The notes: generated from the sequence alone by a model not told the origin. DNA of 64,000 nt from Eubacterium sp. (GCA_024690665.1 JAILOU010000043.1:1-64000); one strand, 5' to 3'; numbered from the stretch's first letter, positions 35,249 to 44,457 are shown. Numbers and translations: made by a program.

Positions 35249-36198
35249 GATAATTGTTTTTTCAACTCCTCAATCAGTTTGTCCAAAATTTCATCCGCCT
35301 CACCAGTCATAGAAACTCCCGAAGCTCTTACATGTCCGCCGCCACCAAACTTTTCGCAGACACACGCAACATTGACCTTACCATTCGACCGAAGACTAGC
35401 CTTATATCCACCATCCGAGTTTTGATATAAAAACACAGCAACTTCTACGCCTTTTGTAATCTGCAGCTGATTGACAATACCATCTAAGTCTTTTGATGAA
35501 ACACCATACTTCTCAAAATCAGCTTGCGATACAATTGACGAAATAATCATTCCCTGCTCATGAAGTTTGCTTTGCAGGATAGCATGTGCCATGATTTTGT
35601 TTTGCGCATAGGTCTTGGCAAAAAAAGTCTTTTGCACAATCTCGGAATAATCAATCTGTTTTTCCATCATCATTCCCGCAATCTCCATTGTCCTCGCTGA
35701 GGTACATGAATATTGAAAGACTCCGGTATCATGAACAAGTCCAAGATAAATGCATTCTGCAATCTCTTTGGAAATTTTATTTTCATCAAGCATTTCAAAT
35801 AAGACTTCGCAGGCAGAACTTTTATCCGGATAGATATAATTATGCGACGCAAATCCTTTATTGCTGATGTGATGATCAAGACATATCGTATCTTTTGCCT
35901 CTTGAAAATATTTTTTTGCTTCACCAAGACGTTCTATATCACTGCAGTCCAAAGACACGAACAGATCATAAGATGCTTTCTCCGGATACTCTGATTGAAT
36001 GCAATCAATATTTTCCAAAAAAGAAAATGTATCCGAATAGGAATCTTCCAGATACAAATCAGCTTTGACTTCCGGATAATTCTCAACTATATAATTATAA
36101 AATCCAACTGTGGAACCTACACAATCCCCATCCGGATGAATATGACCGGATATCGCAACTGTTTTCACATCTTTTAAATAATCATCAAGTTTTACCAT
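35245..36198 (-). CDS. nrnA: DHH/DHHA1 phosphoesterase, NrnA-like oligoribonuclease
   Basis: NrnA-type enzymes hydrolyse nanoRNA and pAp. The 317-residue protein shows the DHH motifs ISGHIHPDGDCVGS near residue 15, SLDCSDIERLG near 85 and CLDHHISN near 105, and the DHHA1 motif FGGGGHVRASG near the C-terminus. The ATG at 36198 has AGGAGAA upstream; an in-frame extension to 36258 crosses a terminator-like hairpin and is rejected. The gene is a regular member of the nusA operon in Firmicutes. Confidence 0.92.
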   Translation of the reverse strand: MVKLDDYLKDVKTVAISGHIHPDGDCVGSTVGFYNYIVENYPEVKADLYLEDSYSDTFSFLENIDCIQSEYPEKASYDLFVSLDCSDIERLGEAKKYFQEAKDTICLDHHISNKGFASHNYIYPDKSSACEVLFEMLDENKISKEIAECIYLGLVHDTGVFQYSCTSARTMEIAGMMMEKQIDYSEIVQKTFFAKTYAQNKIMAHAILQSKLHEQGMIISSIVSQADFEKYGVSSKDLDGIVNQLQITKGVEVAVFLYQNSDGGYKASLRSNGKVNVACVCEKFGGGGHVRASGVSMTGEADEILDKLIEELKKQLS

Positions 36199-36210
36199 AT
36201 TATTTCTCCT

Positions 36211-36249
36211 AAAAACAGCCCCAAAACAAGTAATATGTTTTGAGGCTGT
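36211..36249 (-). terminator. terminator-like hairpin between rbfA and nrnA
   Basis: ACAGCCCCAAAACA (36215-36228) and TGTTTTGAGGCTGT (36236-36249) form a 14-bp stem with one wobble or mismatch and a 7-base loop. On the minus strand TTTTTA follows and the nrnA ribosome-binding site begins immediately. It can end part of the transcripts or act as an attenuator inside the operon. Confidence 0.75.
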
Positions 36250-36259
36250 CAATACCATG

Positions 36260-36628
36260 TTATTCTACATCTGTAGATTGATGATTCACCTCATCAATTA
36301 ATTTTGACATTTTTACACCATACTCAATGGATTGATCAAGCACAAATGTAATCTGTGGGGTGTTTCTAAGATTCACCGTATTGGCCAATTGTCTTCTGAT
36401 ATAGCCTTCGGCGCTCTTTAGTCCGGCAAGTGTATCTGCCTGTTCTTTTTCATCACCTAATACACTGATATATGCCTTTGCACTTTTTAAATCCGGCGCA
36501 ACCATAACCGATACCACCGATGTCATCGGATGAATTCTCGGATCTTTAATCTCATTGCGAATAATATCGCTGAGTTCTCGCTGCACCTGCGTATTGATTC
36601 TGGTGTTTTTTATACTGTTTTTTCTCAT
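36260..36628 (-). CDS. rbfA: 30S ribosome-binding factor RbfA
   Basis: The 122-residue protein begins with RINTQVQRELSDIIRNEIKDPRIHPMTSVVSV, the KH-type RbfA signature, and contains TPQITFVLDQSIEYG near the end. RbfA assists 16S 5'-end maturation and cold adaptation. AGGTGAT precedes the ATG. It follows infB by 14 bp. Confidence 0.96.
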   Translation of the reverse strand: MRKNSIKNTRINTQVQRELSDIIRNEIKDPRIHPMTSVVSVMVAPDLKSAKAYISVLGDEKEQADTLAGLKSAEGYIRRQLANTVNLRNTPQITFVLDQSIEYGVKMSKLIDEVNHQSTDVE

Positions 36629-36642
36629 GCTATCACCTATAT

Positions 36643-39390
36643 CTATCGAGGCACTTCTACCATCTTATAGCCTTCTACAATATCCATTTCCGCAAAGTCA
36701 TTGAACTCTTCAAATACAAGACCGCATTCATAACCTGCCTTAACTTCCTTCACATCATCTTTAAATCGTTTGAGAGAAGCAAGTTTGCCTTCATAGATCT
36801 GTTCTCCTTCACGGCTGATTCGAATCAGGCAATCTCTTTCAAATGATCCATCAAGCACATAAGAACCTGCAATGTTACCAACGCCGGATGCCTTAAAGAT
36901 CTGACGAATTTCAGCATGTCCAATCACTTTCTCCTCAAAGATCGGATCAAGCATACCCTTCATTGCTTCTTGCACATCTTCAATCGCATTGTAGATAACC
37001 TTGTAAAGTCTGACATCTACACCTTCCTGCTCAGCAGTTGTCTTAGCTGAAGCATCCGGTCTTACATTGAAACCGATGACAATCGCATTGGATGCAGAAG
37101 CAAGGATAATATCAGATTCATTAATTGCACCTACGCCGCCATGAATCACCTTAACTACAACCTCTTCATTAGAAAGCTTTTCAAGTGACTGCTTTACAGC
37201 TTCAACAGAACCTTGAACGTCTGCCTTAACAACAATGTCAAGTTCTTTCAGATTGCCTTCCTGAATACTTGAATATAAGTCTTCAAGCGACATCTTCTTC
37301 TTGGTATCTTCGAGAAGTTTTTCTTTTCCCTGTGAAATAAACGTTTCTGCAAAATTTCTTGCTTCTTTTTCATTATCCATGGAAACGAAGATTTCTCCGG
37401 CATTTGGCACATTACTAAGGCCTAAGATTTCAACAGGTGTTGAAGGCGTTGCTACACGAACTCTTCTACCCTTATCGTCAAGCATCGCTCTTACTTTACC
37501 ATACGCACTTCCTGCAGCAATTGGCTCTCCCACCTTTAAAGTACCCTTCTGTACAAGAACGGTAGCAACAACACCTCGTCCTTTATCAAGCTGAGACTCA
37601 ATAACAAGACCACGGGCATTACGGTTCGGGTTCGCTTTCAACTCAAGGATTTCAGATGTCAGAATAATCATTTCCAAAAGCTGGTCAATGCCTTCTCCCG
37701 TATGTGCAGATACCGGAACGAAGATGGTGCTTCCGCCCCAGTCTTCCGGAATCAGTTCATACTCAGATAATTCCTGTTTAACACGCTCAATATTAGCAGA
37801 AGGCTTATCAATCTTGTTAATGGCAACAATGATTTCAACGCCGGCAGCCTTAGCATGATTAATCGCTTCAATTGTCTGTGGCATAACACCATCATCAGCA
37901 GCTACAACGAGGATTGCGATATCAGTTGAATTCGCGCCTCGCATACGCATTGCGGTAAATGCCTCGTGACCAGGTGTGTCTAAGAATGTAATCGTCTGAT
38001 CGTTAATCTTAACAACGCTTGCGCCAATGTGCTGTGTAATACCACCGGCCTCGCGATCGGTAACATTTGTCTTACGGATTGCATCCAAAAGTGATGTTTT
38101 ACCATGGTCAACGTGACCCATAACACAGACTACAGCAGGTCTTGGTTTCATCAGTGATTCGTCCTCTTCTTCTTCTTTTAAGAGTTCCTCAATCACATCT
38201 ACCTTAACTTCATGTTCGCAGATACAGTTGTATTCAAGTGCGATTTCTTCCGCCTCATCAAAATCAACTTCCTGGTTCACGGTAACCATCTTGCCCTGCA
38301 TAAACAGCTGCTTAACAATTGCAGAAGCCTGTACCTTTAATACATCTGCAAGATCTCTGATTGTAATAGAATCCGGAAGTGTAATTGTTCTGATTACATC
38401 CTTATCTACTTCCTGCTTAGGCTGCTGTGGCTGCTTATGTTTTTTCTTGCCACCATGCTTTTCTAAGTTCACATAGCGTTCTTGTCTGCGGTTATTGTTA
38501 TCATAATCCTTACGATTCTTACGATTGTTATCGCGACCTCTGTCGTTTCTGCTCTTTCCTTCTGATGCATTTGGGCTCTGTGAAAATCCACCTAAATCAG
38601 ATCCAAAAGATCTTCCTGAATTTCTTTGACGGTCGGATGAATTACGATTACCCGTACGATTATTATCATTTCGATTATTATGATCACGACGATTTTGATT
38701 ATTTGAGTAATCTTTTCGATTATTTCTATCGTTTCTTTGTCCTCTGTCGGATGAAGAATTGCGTTTTTGACCATCGCGTTCTTGTTTTTTCATATTGTCA
38801 AAGATATTACCCTGCTTACGAACATTCGTTGTCTGTGAAGCAATACTGGCAATTCTTTGCACATTCTTCTTTTCTTCCTGATTATTTTTTACATGCTCAT
38901 TGCCAGACTGTGTCTTTGTATTGTTATGTTCCTGTCCGGCATTTCGATTGTTATTATTGCGATCTTTTGTTCTTGGAACAGGAGAAGTTGCACGCTGAAA
39001 TCCAGGTCTGAAAGAACCATCATCCTCGCTTCTTCTTCGTCTGCGATCGTTACCTCGTCCCTGATTATTCTGTGTTCTTCTGTTTGATCCGCTTCCGTTT
39101 TTACTGTTCTGCGGATTAAATACAGCCGTGATAGAAGACTTTTTCTTTGGCTTATCCGCCTCTTGCGCGTCTTCTTTTTTAGAAGCCTCCGGCTTATCTG
39201 ATGCCTTTTGCTTGTCGTCATCTTTTCGAGCCGAATCAGCTGCGCCAAAATGTTTTTTTACTTTTTGAATCTCATCATCGTCGATTCCGCTTTGAGATTT
39301 TTTTCCTTCAATCCCTATTTCCTCTAAATAGGTGATAATATCTTTTGCACTTATGTTTAATTCTTTTGCGATTTCATGAATTCTAGCCAT
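36643..39390 (-). CDS. infB: translation initiation factor IF-2
   Basis: IF-2 delivers initiator tRNA. The 915-residue protein has the IF2_N helical domain at the start ([21 protein letters not shown]), a long low-complexity region of about residues 50-340 very rich in Asn, Arg, Asp, Gln and Ser, a second IF2_N-like segment ([21 protein letters not shown]), then the GTPase core with [12 protein letters not shown] near 423, DTPGHEAF and NKIDKP, and domains II-IV. The ATG at 39390 suits GGAGGT at ten bases; an ATG at 39399 would be too close. Confidence 0.97.
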   Translation of the reverse strand: MARIHEIAKELNISAKDIITYLEEIGIEGKKSQSGIDDDEIQKVKKHFGAADSARKDDDKQKASDKPEASKKEDAQEADKPKKKSSITAVFNPQNSKNGSGSNRRTQNNQGRGNDRRRRRSEDDGSFRPGFQRATSPVPRTKDRNNNNRNAGQEHNNTKTQSGNEHVKNNQEEKKNVQRIASIASQTTNVRKQGNIFDNMKKQERDGQKRNSSSDRGQRNDRNNRKDYSNNQNRRDHNNRNDNNRTGNRNSSDRQRNSGRSFGSDLGGFSQSPNASEGKSRNDRGRDNNRKNRKDYDNNNRRQERYVNLEKHGGKKKHKQPQQPKQEVDKDVIRTITLPDSITIRDLADVLKVQASAIVKQLFMQGKMVTVNQEVDFDEAEEIALEYNCICEHEVKVDVIEELLKEEEEDESLMKPRPAVVCVMGHVDHGKTSLLDAIRKTNVTDREAGGITQHIGASVVKINDQTITFLDTPGHEAFTAMRMRGANSTDIAILVVAADDGVMPQTIEAINHAKAAGVEIIVAINKIDKPSANIERVKQELSEYELIPEDWGGSTIFVPVSAHTGEGIDQLLEMIILTSEILELKANPNRNARGLVIESQLDKGRGVVATVLVQKGTLKVGEPIAAGSAYGKVRAMLDDKGRRVRVATPSTPVEILGLSNVPNAGEIFVSMDNEKEARNFAETFISQGKEKLLEDTKKKMSLEDLYSSIQEGNLKELDIVVKADVQGSVEAVKQSLEKLSNEEVVVKVIHGGVGAINESDIILASASNAIVIGFNVRPDASAKTTAEQEGVDVRLYKVIYNAIEDVQEAMKGMLDPIFEEKVIGHAEIRQIFKASGVGNIAGSYVLDGSFERDCLIRISREGEQIYEGKLASLKRFKDDVKEVKAGYECGLVFEEFNDFAEMDIVEGYKMVEVPR

Positions 39391-39391
39391 A

Positions 39392-39724
39392 TTATTCATT
39401 ACCTCCATTATTCAGTTTTTCAGTTTCGAGCAGTTTTACAATTGCTTTTGCCAGCCCTTGATCGGTAACAGCTAGCGAAGCCCGAAATTCTTTTCCTATA
39501 CAATGTCCTAATTCTTCTTTTCCGGCATAATCGTAAATCGGCACAGAATAATACTCACACATATTATGAAACTTCTTTTTGGTATTGTCTGACGCCTGTG
39601 TCGATACAATCACCAAATATCCGCTTCCTGACTTTACTGCTTTTTCTGTAGCAAACTCCCCGCTTACTACATTTCCCGATTTAGTTGCGATGGAAAGCAT
39701 GGACAAAATCTTATTTGTTTTCAA
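39392..39724 (-). CDS. ylxQ: L7Ae/L30e-family ribosome-associated protein YlxQ
   Basis: The 110-residue protein has the L7Ae-type RNA-binding fold: [47 protein letters not shown], where GNVVSGE contacts kink-turn-like RNA in relatives. YlxQ is encoded between rnpM and infB across Firmicutes; its exact target is unknown. It overlaps rnpM by 14 bp and ends next to the infB start. Confidence 0.88.
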   Translation of the reverse strand: MKTNKILSMLSIATKSGNVVSGEFATEKAVKSGSGYLVIVSTQASDNTKKKFHNMCEYYSVPIYDYAGKEELGHCIGKEFRASLAVTDQGLAKAIVKLLETEKLNNGGNE

Positions 39725-39980
39725 TCGATTCCACTTCCTTAAGCAGTGCCTTTTTTACATCTTCCGGAACAGCCATCTTAAAAGATCTTTCCAATCCTTT
39801 ATTTTTGATGCTCTTTTGAAAACATTCACTGCTTGGACATAGATATGCTCCTCTTCCGTTCTTGCGGCCGGTCTGGTCAATCAAGATTCCTTCATCATTT
39901 TTTATAATTCTGATCAGATTCTTTTTTTCTTTCATTTCATTACAGCCAACACACTTACGCATTGGAACATTTCCTGCCAT
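39711..39980 (-). CDS. rnpM: YlxR/RnpM family RNA-binding protein (DUF448)
   Basis: The 89-residue protein has the DUF448 pattern PMRKCVGCNEMKEKKNLIRI with a CxxC, followed by GRGAYLCPSSEC. In B. subtilis the family member has been described as a binder and modulator of RNase P (RnpM); transfer of that role here is by family membership. It lies 20 bp after nusA and overlaps ylxQ. Confidence 0.9.
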   Translation of the reverse strand: MAGNVPMRKCVGCNEMKEKKNLIRIIKNDEGILIDQTGRKNGRGAYLCPSSECFQKSIKNKGLERSFKMAVPEDVKKALLKEVESIENK

Positions 39981-40000
39981 CGTTTCTTTCTCCTCTTATG

Positions 40001-41164
40001 TTACGATTCTTCTTCGTTTAAACCTTCAGGGTTTTCATAAATCCCATCTTCTTCAAACTCTTCGTCGTCATAGTCGTCATAAGCATCCTGCTCTTCCATC
40101 TGTCTGAAGATTTCATCAAATTCACCGGACTCTTTTGCCTGTGTTTCACTCTTGATATCAATCTTAAACTTTGTAAGTCTCGCAGCAAGACGAGCATTTT
40201 GTCCTTCACGGCCAATTGCCAAAGACAACTGATAATCCGGAACAACAACCTTTGCTGTCTTTTCGTCCGAATCCGCCTGTACCAGAATAACCTTCGCAGG
40301 ACTAAGCGCATTTTGAATTAACTGCGCCGGATTTTCTGACCAGTTAATAATATCGATTTTCTCACCGCGAAGCTCTTCTACGATAGCATTTACACGTGCA
40401 CCGTTCATACCTACACAAGCTCCAACCGGATCAACCGCATCATCATTGGTACTAACTGCAATCTTGGTTCTGCTTCCGGCTTCTCTTGAAATCGCTTTGA
40501 TTTCCACGATTCCTTCACGAATCTCTGTAACTTCAGACTCAAACAATCTCTTTACAAGATTAGGGTGAGATCTGGAAACTAAAATCTTAGGTGTTTTATT
40601 AGTGCTCTTAACATCTACGATGTAAACTTTGATTCGCTCTGTTGGCTTAAGGTTTTCTCCTTTAACCAGTTCTTTTTCAGAAAGAATGGCATCTGCTTTA
40701 CCAAGATTGACGCTATAAGATGTTCCAATCTGTCTTTGTACAATACCGGTAATGATATCATCTTTCTTTTCTGAATAAAGATCATAGATCGTCTTTCTTT
40801 CTTCTTCACGAATCTTTTGTGTAATCACATTCTTGGCATTCATTGCCGCAATACGACTAAATTCCTTAGAATTGATTTCCACATTTACAATGTCTCCGAC
40901 AGCATACTTACCATCAATGTCCTGTGCATCTTCAAGTGAAATCTCTGTAACATCGTCTTCCACTTCATCTACAACAGTTTTTGCCGCCCATACATGAAAT
41001 TCACCCGTATTCACATCTAATTCCACATTCACATTGTCTGCTTTATCAAAATGATTTTTATAAGCTGTTAAAAGTGAATTCTCAATTGCTTCTAGTAATG
41101 TGTCTCTGCTAATATCCTTTTCTTTCTCAAGTAATTCCAACGCTTTTAATAATTCGTTATTCAT
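40001..41164 (-). CDS. nusA: transcription termination/antitermination factor NusA
   Basis: The 387-residue NusA has an N-terminal RNA polymerase-binding domain (about 1-125), an S1 domain (GIVQRQIGTSYSVNLGKADAIL, about 132-200) and two KH domains (PVGACVGMNGARVNAIVEELRGEKIDII and LAIGREGQNARLAARLTKFKIDI). The C-terminus is a short acidic tail (AYDDYDDEEFEED) instead of the repeats of E. coli NusA, normal for Firmicutes. Confidence 0.97.
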   Translation of the reverse strand: MNNELLKALELLEKEKDISRDTLLEAIENSLLTAYKNHFDKADNVNVELDVNTGEFHVWAAKTVVDEVEDDVTEISLEDAQDIDGKYAVGDIVNVEINSKEFSRIAAMNAKNVITQKIREEERKTIYDLYSEKKDDIITGIVQRQIGTSYSVNLGKADAILSEKELVKGENLKPTERIKVYIVDVKSTNKTPKILVSRSHPNLVKRLFESEVTEIREGIVEIKAISREAGSRTKIAVSTNDDAVDPVGACVGMNGARVNAIVEELRGEKIDIINWSENPAQLIQNALSPAKVILVQADSDEKTAKVVVPDYQLSLAIGREGQNARLAARLTKFKIDIKSETQAKESGEFDEIFRQMEEQDAYDDYDDEEFEEDGIYENPEGLNEEES

Positions 41165-41182
41165 GATCTATTAGGCCTCCTC

Positions 41183-41650
41183 TTAAAAATCCAATGCCAA
41201 TCGAGCAAGCGCTACCTCTTTTTTGGCAAATGTCTTTGTTTCATTCTCATTTATTTCTATTGTAATCGTATCCTTATCATACGAACGCAATATTCCGGTA
41301 AATTCTTTGCAATGATCAATTGCTTTGTAAAGTTTAATCTCAATTTCTTCACCAATACTCTTTTCAAAATGACGATCTTTTTTTAAGACGCGCCCAAGTC
41401 CCGGAGAACTCACCTCAAAGATATATTGATCTTTAATATAATCTTCCCTGTCGAGAATTTCATTCATCTGTCTCGAAACACTCTCACAGTCATTGATTGT
41501 AATGCCACCTTCTTTGTCAATGTAAATACGAAGATAATAATCTGAACCTTCTTTTACATATTCAATGTCATATAAATCAAATCCATGTTCTTCAAGAATC
41601 GGAAGGATATATTCTTCCGTCTTCTTTTCATATACTTCTCTTTGTGACAA
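41183..41650 (-). CDS. rimP: ribosome maturation factor RimP
   Basis: RimP helps 30S assembly. The 155-residue protein has VKEGSDYYLRIYIDKEGGITINDCESVSRQMNEIL and FEVSSPGLGRVLKKDRHF, both family hallmarks. The start codon is TTG at 41650 with GAAGGTG five bases upstream. It is the first gene of the operon rimP-nusA-rnpM-ylxQ-infB-rbfA-nrnA-truB-ribF. Confidence 0.95.
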   Translation of the reverse strand: MSQREVYEKKTEEYILPILEEHGFDLYDIEYVKEGSDYYLRIYIDKEGGITINDCESVSRQMNEILDREDYIKDQYIFEVSSPGLGRVLKKDRHFEKSIGEEIEIKLYKAIDHCKEFTGILRSYDKDTITIEINENETKTFAKKEVALARLALDF

Positions 41651-41677
41651 TCTAGCACCTTCTTTTAAACATAAACT

Positions 41678-41703
41678 GAGAGTGGACGAATCCGCCCACT
41701 CTC
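41678..41703 (-). ncRNA. stem-loop in the 5' leader of the nusA operon
   Basis: GAGAGTGGACG (41678-41688) and CGCCCACTCTC (41693-41703) form an 11-bp stem (one wobble) with a 4-base loop. It lies between the promoter and the rimP ribosome-binding site and lacks a proper T-run, so it looks like a leader control element and not a simple terminator. Confidence 0.55.
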
Positions 41704-41728
41704 TAGAGTTAAACTTGTATCTTTGTAT

Positions 41729-41757
41729 ATTCTAGCATTTATCCTTCTTCGATGCAA
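41729..41757 (-). promoter_or_regulatory. promoter of the nusA operon
   Basis: On the minus strand TTGCAT (41752-41757), a 17-bp spacer and TAGAAT (41729-41734) with TGC before it (extended -10), 79 bp before rimP. Confidence 0.7.
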
Positions 41758-41789
41758 GGTTTATTTCCCTTAAACAAAAGATTCTTCAT

Positions 41790-41818
41790 TTGACGGTATA
41801 CCTCCACTTATTTATAAT
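41790..41818 (+). promoter_or_regulatory. promoter of the LysR gene
   Basis: TTGACG (41790-41795), a 17-bp spacer and TATAAT (41813-41818) form a near-consensus promoter 40 bp before the LysR start. Confidence 0.85.
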
Positions 41819-41839
41819 ACAAATAAATTGAGTTGTATT
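41816..41839. promoter_or_regulatory. inverted repeat, candidate LysR autoregulatory operator
   Basis: AATACAA (41816-41822) and TTGTATT (41833-41839) are perfect arms with a 10-bp gap, the spacing typical of LysR-type boxes. The repeat overlaps the end of the -10 and the predicted transcript start, which fits autorepression. Confidence 0.6.
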
Positions 41840-41858
41840 TATTTATGGAGGATATTAT

Positions 41859-42743
41859 ATGGAATTTCGACATCTGGAAGTTTTTGTTGCCGTAGCAGAA
41901 TTAAAAAGTTTTTCAAAAGCTGCCGAGTACTTATATCTGACTCAGCCAACAGTAAGCTCCCATATTAATTCATTAGAAAAAGAATTAAACATCAAACTGT
42001 TTAATCGTACGACAAAATTTCTGCAGATTACGCCGGAAGGCGAAGAACTATATAACTATGCCAATCGTATTATCAGACTAAAAAATGCAGCGCTCGAATC
42101 CATTACACACGAGCACAACACAACGCTTCGAGTAGGTGCTTCTTCTCTCCCGGGAAGTCACATGCTGCCAATTATCGCTTCTGAATTTTATAAATTGCAT
42201 CCTAATGTGCGTTTTGACATTCACACCGGTGACAGCGATGAAATTGAAGATCAGGTCATCCGCGGCGTTCTCGACTTCGGACTGGTTGGTTCTAATTCTT
42301 ACCACTCCAACTGTGTCTATGAACAATTCGCTACAGATGAGTTATCCATTGTAACTCCTAATACTCCGGAATATCGCCAGATTCTTTTATCCGACAATCC
42401 GCTAGCAACACTTCTTAAAAAGGATATCATTGCACGTGAAAAAGGATCCAACACCTTCTTCCAGGCGCAAAGTCGTCTTGCAAAAGAGAATATCTATCTT
42501 GATACCCTTAATATCATTGCAACCGTTGACGATCCGGAATTAATCTTGAAAATGGTTATGCGCGGGATGGGAATCTCCATCTTCTCTAACCTGGCTATCT
42601 TACAGGCAAAGGAAAATGGTGAGATCTTAGTCTACCCACTTCAAACTTCAAATCGGCAGTTTTACATTATGTATCAGAAAAACCGGTCACTTCCGGCATA
42701 TGCCGACCAGTTTTTGGAGTTTGTAAAAAACTTCAATAATTAG
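41859..42743 (+). CDS. LysR family transcriptional regulator
   Basis: The 294-residue protein has the N-terminal winged helix MEFRHLEVFVAVAELKSFSKAAEYLYLTQPTVSSHINSLEKEL typical of LysR regulators, and a C-terminal substrate-binding-like effector domain from about residue 85 (LRVGASSLPGSHMLP to GMGISIFSNL). It resembles the CysB-like subgroup, some members of which sit near selenium or sulfur genes, but nothing here confirms the effector. It is a single-gene unit divergent from the nusA operon, with GGAGGAT before the ATG. Confidence 0.92.
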   Translation: MEFRHLEVFVAVAELKSFSKAAEYLYLTQPTVSSHINSLEKELNIKLFNRTTKFLQITPEGEELYNYANRIIRLKNAALESITHEHNTTLRVGASSLPGSHMLPIIASEFYKLHPNVRFDIHTGDSDEIEDQVIRGVLDFGLVGSNSYHSNCVYEQFATDELSIVTPNTPEYRQILLSDNPLATLLKKDIIAREKGSNTFFQAQSRLAKENIYLDTLNIIATVDDPELILKMVMRGMGISIFSNLAILQAKENGEILVYPLQTSNRQFYIMYQKNRSLPAYADQFLEFVKNFNN

Positions 42744-42749
42744 ATAACA

Positions 42750-42782
42750 AAAAGGGTTAAGCAAATGCTTAACCCTTTTTTA
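42750..42782 (+). terminator. terminator of the LysR gene
   Basis: AAAAGGGTTAAGCA (42750-42763) and TGCTTAACCCTTTT (42766-42779) form a long perfect stem followed by a T-run. The A-rich left flank makes it usable for the converging tRNA transcript. Confidence 0.93.
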
Positions 42783-42785
42783 TAA

Positions 42786-42857
42786 CAGCCAGTACGGGAG
42801 TCGAACCCGTGATTCCGCCGTGAGAGGGCGGCGTCTTAACCACTTGACCAACTGGCC
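42786..42857 (-). tRNA. tRNA-Glu (anticodon CTC)
   Basis: The minus strand folds into a cloverleaf of 72 bases. Acceptor arms are GGCCAGT and ACTGGCT (first pair G-U). The anticodon stem CCGCC/GGCGG encloses loop CTCTCAC, giving anticodon CTC, which reads GAG. The T-arm is ACGGGTTCGACTCCCGT. No CCA is encoded. It stands alone with its own promoter and ends at the shared terminator. Confidence 0.93.
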
Positions 42858-42919
42858 ATCTTTTGTTGTTCTCCTTTAACATCTCACATCAGGATTGCTC
42901 TCGCGTCACAACAAAAATT

Positions 42920-42948
42920 ATTCTATCTTATTGTAATCTAAAAATCAA
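42920..42948 (-). promoter_or_regulatory. promoter of tRNA-Glu
   Basis: On the minus strand TTGATT (42943-42948), a 17-bp spacer and TAGAAT (42920-42925) lie 63 bp before the tRNA. Confidence 0.65.
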
Positions 42949-42973
42949 GTACTTTTTTTAATTTTTTTCAACT

Positions 42974-43990
42974 TTATGAATCATATCCATTTGGATTGTT
43001 TTTTTGCCATCTCCAGCTATCTGCGCACATCTCTAGAATGCCATTTTCAGCCTTCCATCCAAGCTCTTTTTCAGCTTTGGTTGCGTCTGCATAACAAGTC
43101 GCGATATCGCCGGCTCTTCTAGGCTTAATCTCATATGGAATCGTAAGGTTATTGGCCTTTTCAAAGTTCTTAACGATATCAAGCACGCTATAGCCATGAC
43201 CGGTGCCAAGGTTGTAGATTTCAAGACCGCAATCTTCATCTAATTTTTCAATTGCCTTAACATGACCTTTTGCAAGATCCACTACGTGGATATAATCTCT
43301 CACTCCGGTTCCATCCGGCGTATCATAATCATTACCGAACACACCAAGCTGCTTTAACTTACCAACCGCAACCTGTGTAATATATGGCATCAGATTATTT
43401 GGAATTCCATTAGGATTCTCTCCCATCTTGCCACTCTTATGCGCACCGATAGGATTGAAATAACGAAGCAAAATCACATTCCACTGAGGATCTGCTTTCT
43501 GTACATCCGTCAAGATCTGCTCGAGCATCGACTTCGTCCATCCATATGGATTCGTACATTGACCCTTTGGGCACTCTTCTGTAATTGGAATAAACGCAGG
43601 ATTACCATATACCGTTGCGGATGACGAGAAAATAATATTCTTAACGCCATGTTTTCTCATTACATCAATTAATGTTAAAGTTCCGGAAATATTATTTTCA
43701 TAGTATTCCCATGGCTTTTCTACAGATTCTCCCACAGCCTTTAAACCTGCAAAATGAATACAGCTTGTAATCTGTTCCTTTTCAAATACTTTATTTAAAA
43801 AATCGCGATCAAGAATGTCACCCTTATAAAATGTAACCTTTTTCCCGGTGATTTCTTCTACTCTTTGAAGCGACTTCTCACTGGAATTACTTAAATTGTC
43901 AACAACAACTACCTCGTAACCTGTCTCTAACAGTTCCACACAGGTATGACTTCCAATATAACCGGCTCCGCCTGTAACTAAAATCGACAT
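42974..43990 (-). CDS. galE: UDP-glucose 4-epimerase GalE
   Basis: GalE interconverts UDP-glucose and UDP-galactose. The 338-residue protein has the NAD site [12 protein letters not shown] at residues 4-15, SSSATVYG near 123 and the catalytic YGWTK near 150. The start at 43990 has AGGAGGAAAG upstream; a longer in-frame reading to 44077 crosses a terminator hairpin and a promoter and is rejected. It is a single gene, not part of a gal operon, so it probably serves envelope sugar supply (inference). Confidence 0.96.
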   Translation of the reverse strand: MSILVTGGAGYIGSHTCVELLETGYEVVVVDNLSNSSEKSLQRVEEITGKKVTFYKGDILDRDFLNKVFEKEQITSCIHFAGLKAVGESVEKPWEYYENNISGTLTLIDVMRKHGVKNIIFSSSATVYGNPAFIPITEECPKGQCTNPYGWTKSMLEQILTDVQKADPQWNVILLRYFNPIGAHKSGKMGENPNGIPNNLMPYITQVAVGKLKQLGVFGNDYDTPDGTGVRDYIHVVDLAKGHVKAIEKLDEDCGLEIYNLGTGHGYSVLDIVKNFEKANNLTIPYEIKPRRAGDIATCYADATKAEKELGWKAENGILEMCADSWRWQKNNPNGYDS

Positions 43991-44014
43991 AACTACTTTC
44001 CTCCTGTAAATAAA

Positions 44015-44039
44015 GAAAAGCCCCGAATTCATCGGGGCT
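44015..44039 (-). terminator. terminator hairpin between rplT and galE
   Basis: AGCCCCGA (44019-44026) and TCGGGGCT (44032-44039) form an 8-bp GC-rich stem; on the minus strand TTTTCTTT follows. It ends the infC-rpmI-rplT transcript, but it also lies inside the galE leader because the galE promoter is upstream of it. Confidence 0.88.
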
Positions 44040-44057
44040 ACCTCTTTGCTATCCGAA

Positions 44058-44079
44058 TTATGTCTATTATAAGACATAA
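44058..44079. promoter_or_regulatory. 22-bp palindrome centred on the galE -10 box
   Basis: TTATGTCT (44058-44065) and AGACATAA (44072-44079) are perfect 8-bp arms flanking ATTATA, which is exactly the -10 hexamer on the minus strand. A repressor bound here would block polymerase. Confidence 0.65.
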
Positions 44080-44094
44080 CAAATAGTCATTCAA
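44066..44094 (-). promoter_or_regulatory. promoter of galE
   Basis: On the minus strand TTGAAT (44089-44094), a 17-bp spacer and TATAAT (44066-44071), directly after the rplT stop codon. Confidence 0.8.
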
Positions 44095-44100
44095 GTTCGA

Positions 44101-44457
44101 TTATGCTACTTTTTCCTTAGCAATCTCTACAAGTGAAGCGAAACCTTCAGCATCGTTAACTGCCATCTCAGCAAGCATCTTACGATTGATTTCAACTTCT
44201 GCAAGCTTAAGACCATACATGAACTTACTGTATGAAAGTCCGTTTAATCTTGCTGCAGCATTGATACGAGCGATCCAAAGACTTCTGAACTGTCTCTTCT
44301 TCTGCTTTCTTCCTGCATAAGAACTTGTTAAAGCTCTCATTACAGACTGCTTAGCAACACGATACTGCTTAGATCTTGCTCCTCTGTATCCTTTTGCTAA
44401 CTTTAATACTCTATTATGTTTCTTCTTTGCGTTTAATCCGCCTTTAATTCTTGCCAT
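44101..44457 (-). CDS. rplT: 50S ribosomal protein L20
   Basis: The 118-residue protein is complete: [41 protein letters not shown], then [24 protein letters not shown]20 is needed for early 50S assembly and in Firmicutes represses its own operon by binding the infC leader. AGGAGG precedes the ATG. It is last in infC-rpmI-rplT. Confidence 0.98.
   Translation of the reverse strand: MARIKGGLNAKKKHNRVLKLAKGYRGARSKQYRVAKQSVMRALTSSYAGRKQKKRQFRSLWIARINAAARLNGLSYSKFMYGLKLAEVEINRKMLAEMAVNDAEGFASLVEIAKEKVA

Noticed and set aside
38450-38960. possible CRISPR-like or tandem DNA repeat in the infB N-terminal region
   Set aside because: The short similar units are irregular and stay in the IF-2 reading frame; they reflect low-complexity protein sequence.
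38427-39011. 194-codon plus-strand open frame opposite infB
   Set aside because: It reads the complement of the Asn/Arg/Asp repeats and gives a Tyr/Phe/His-rich product without homology.
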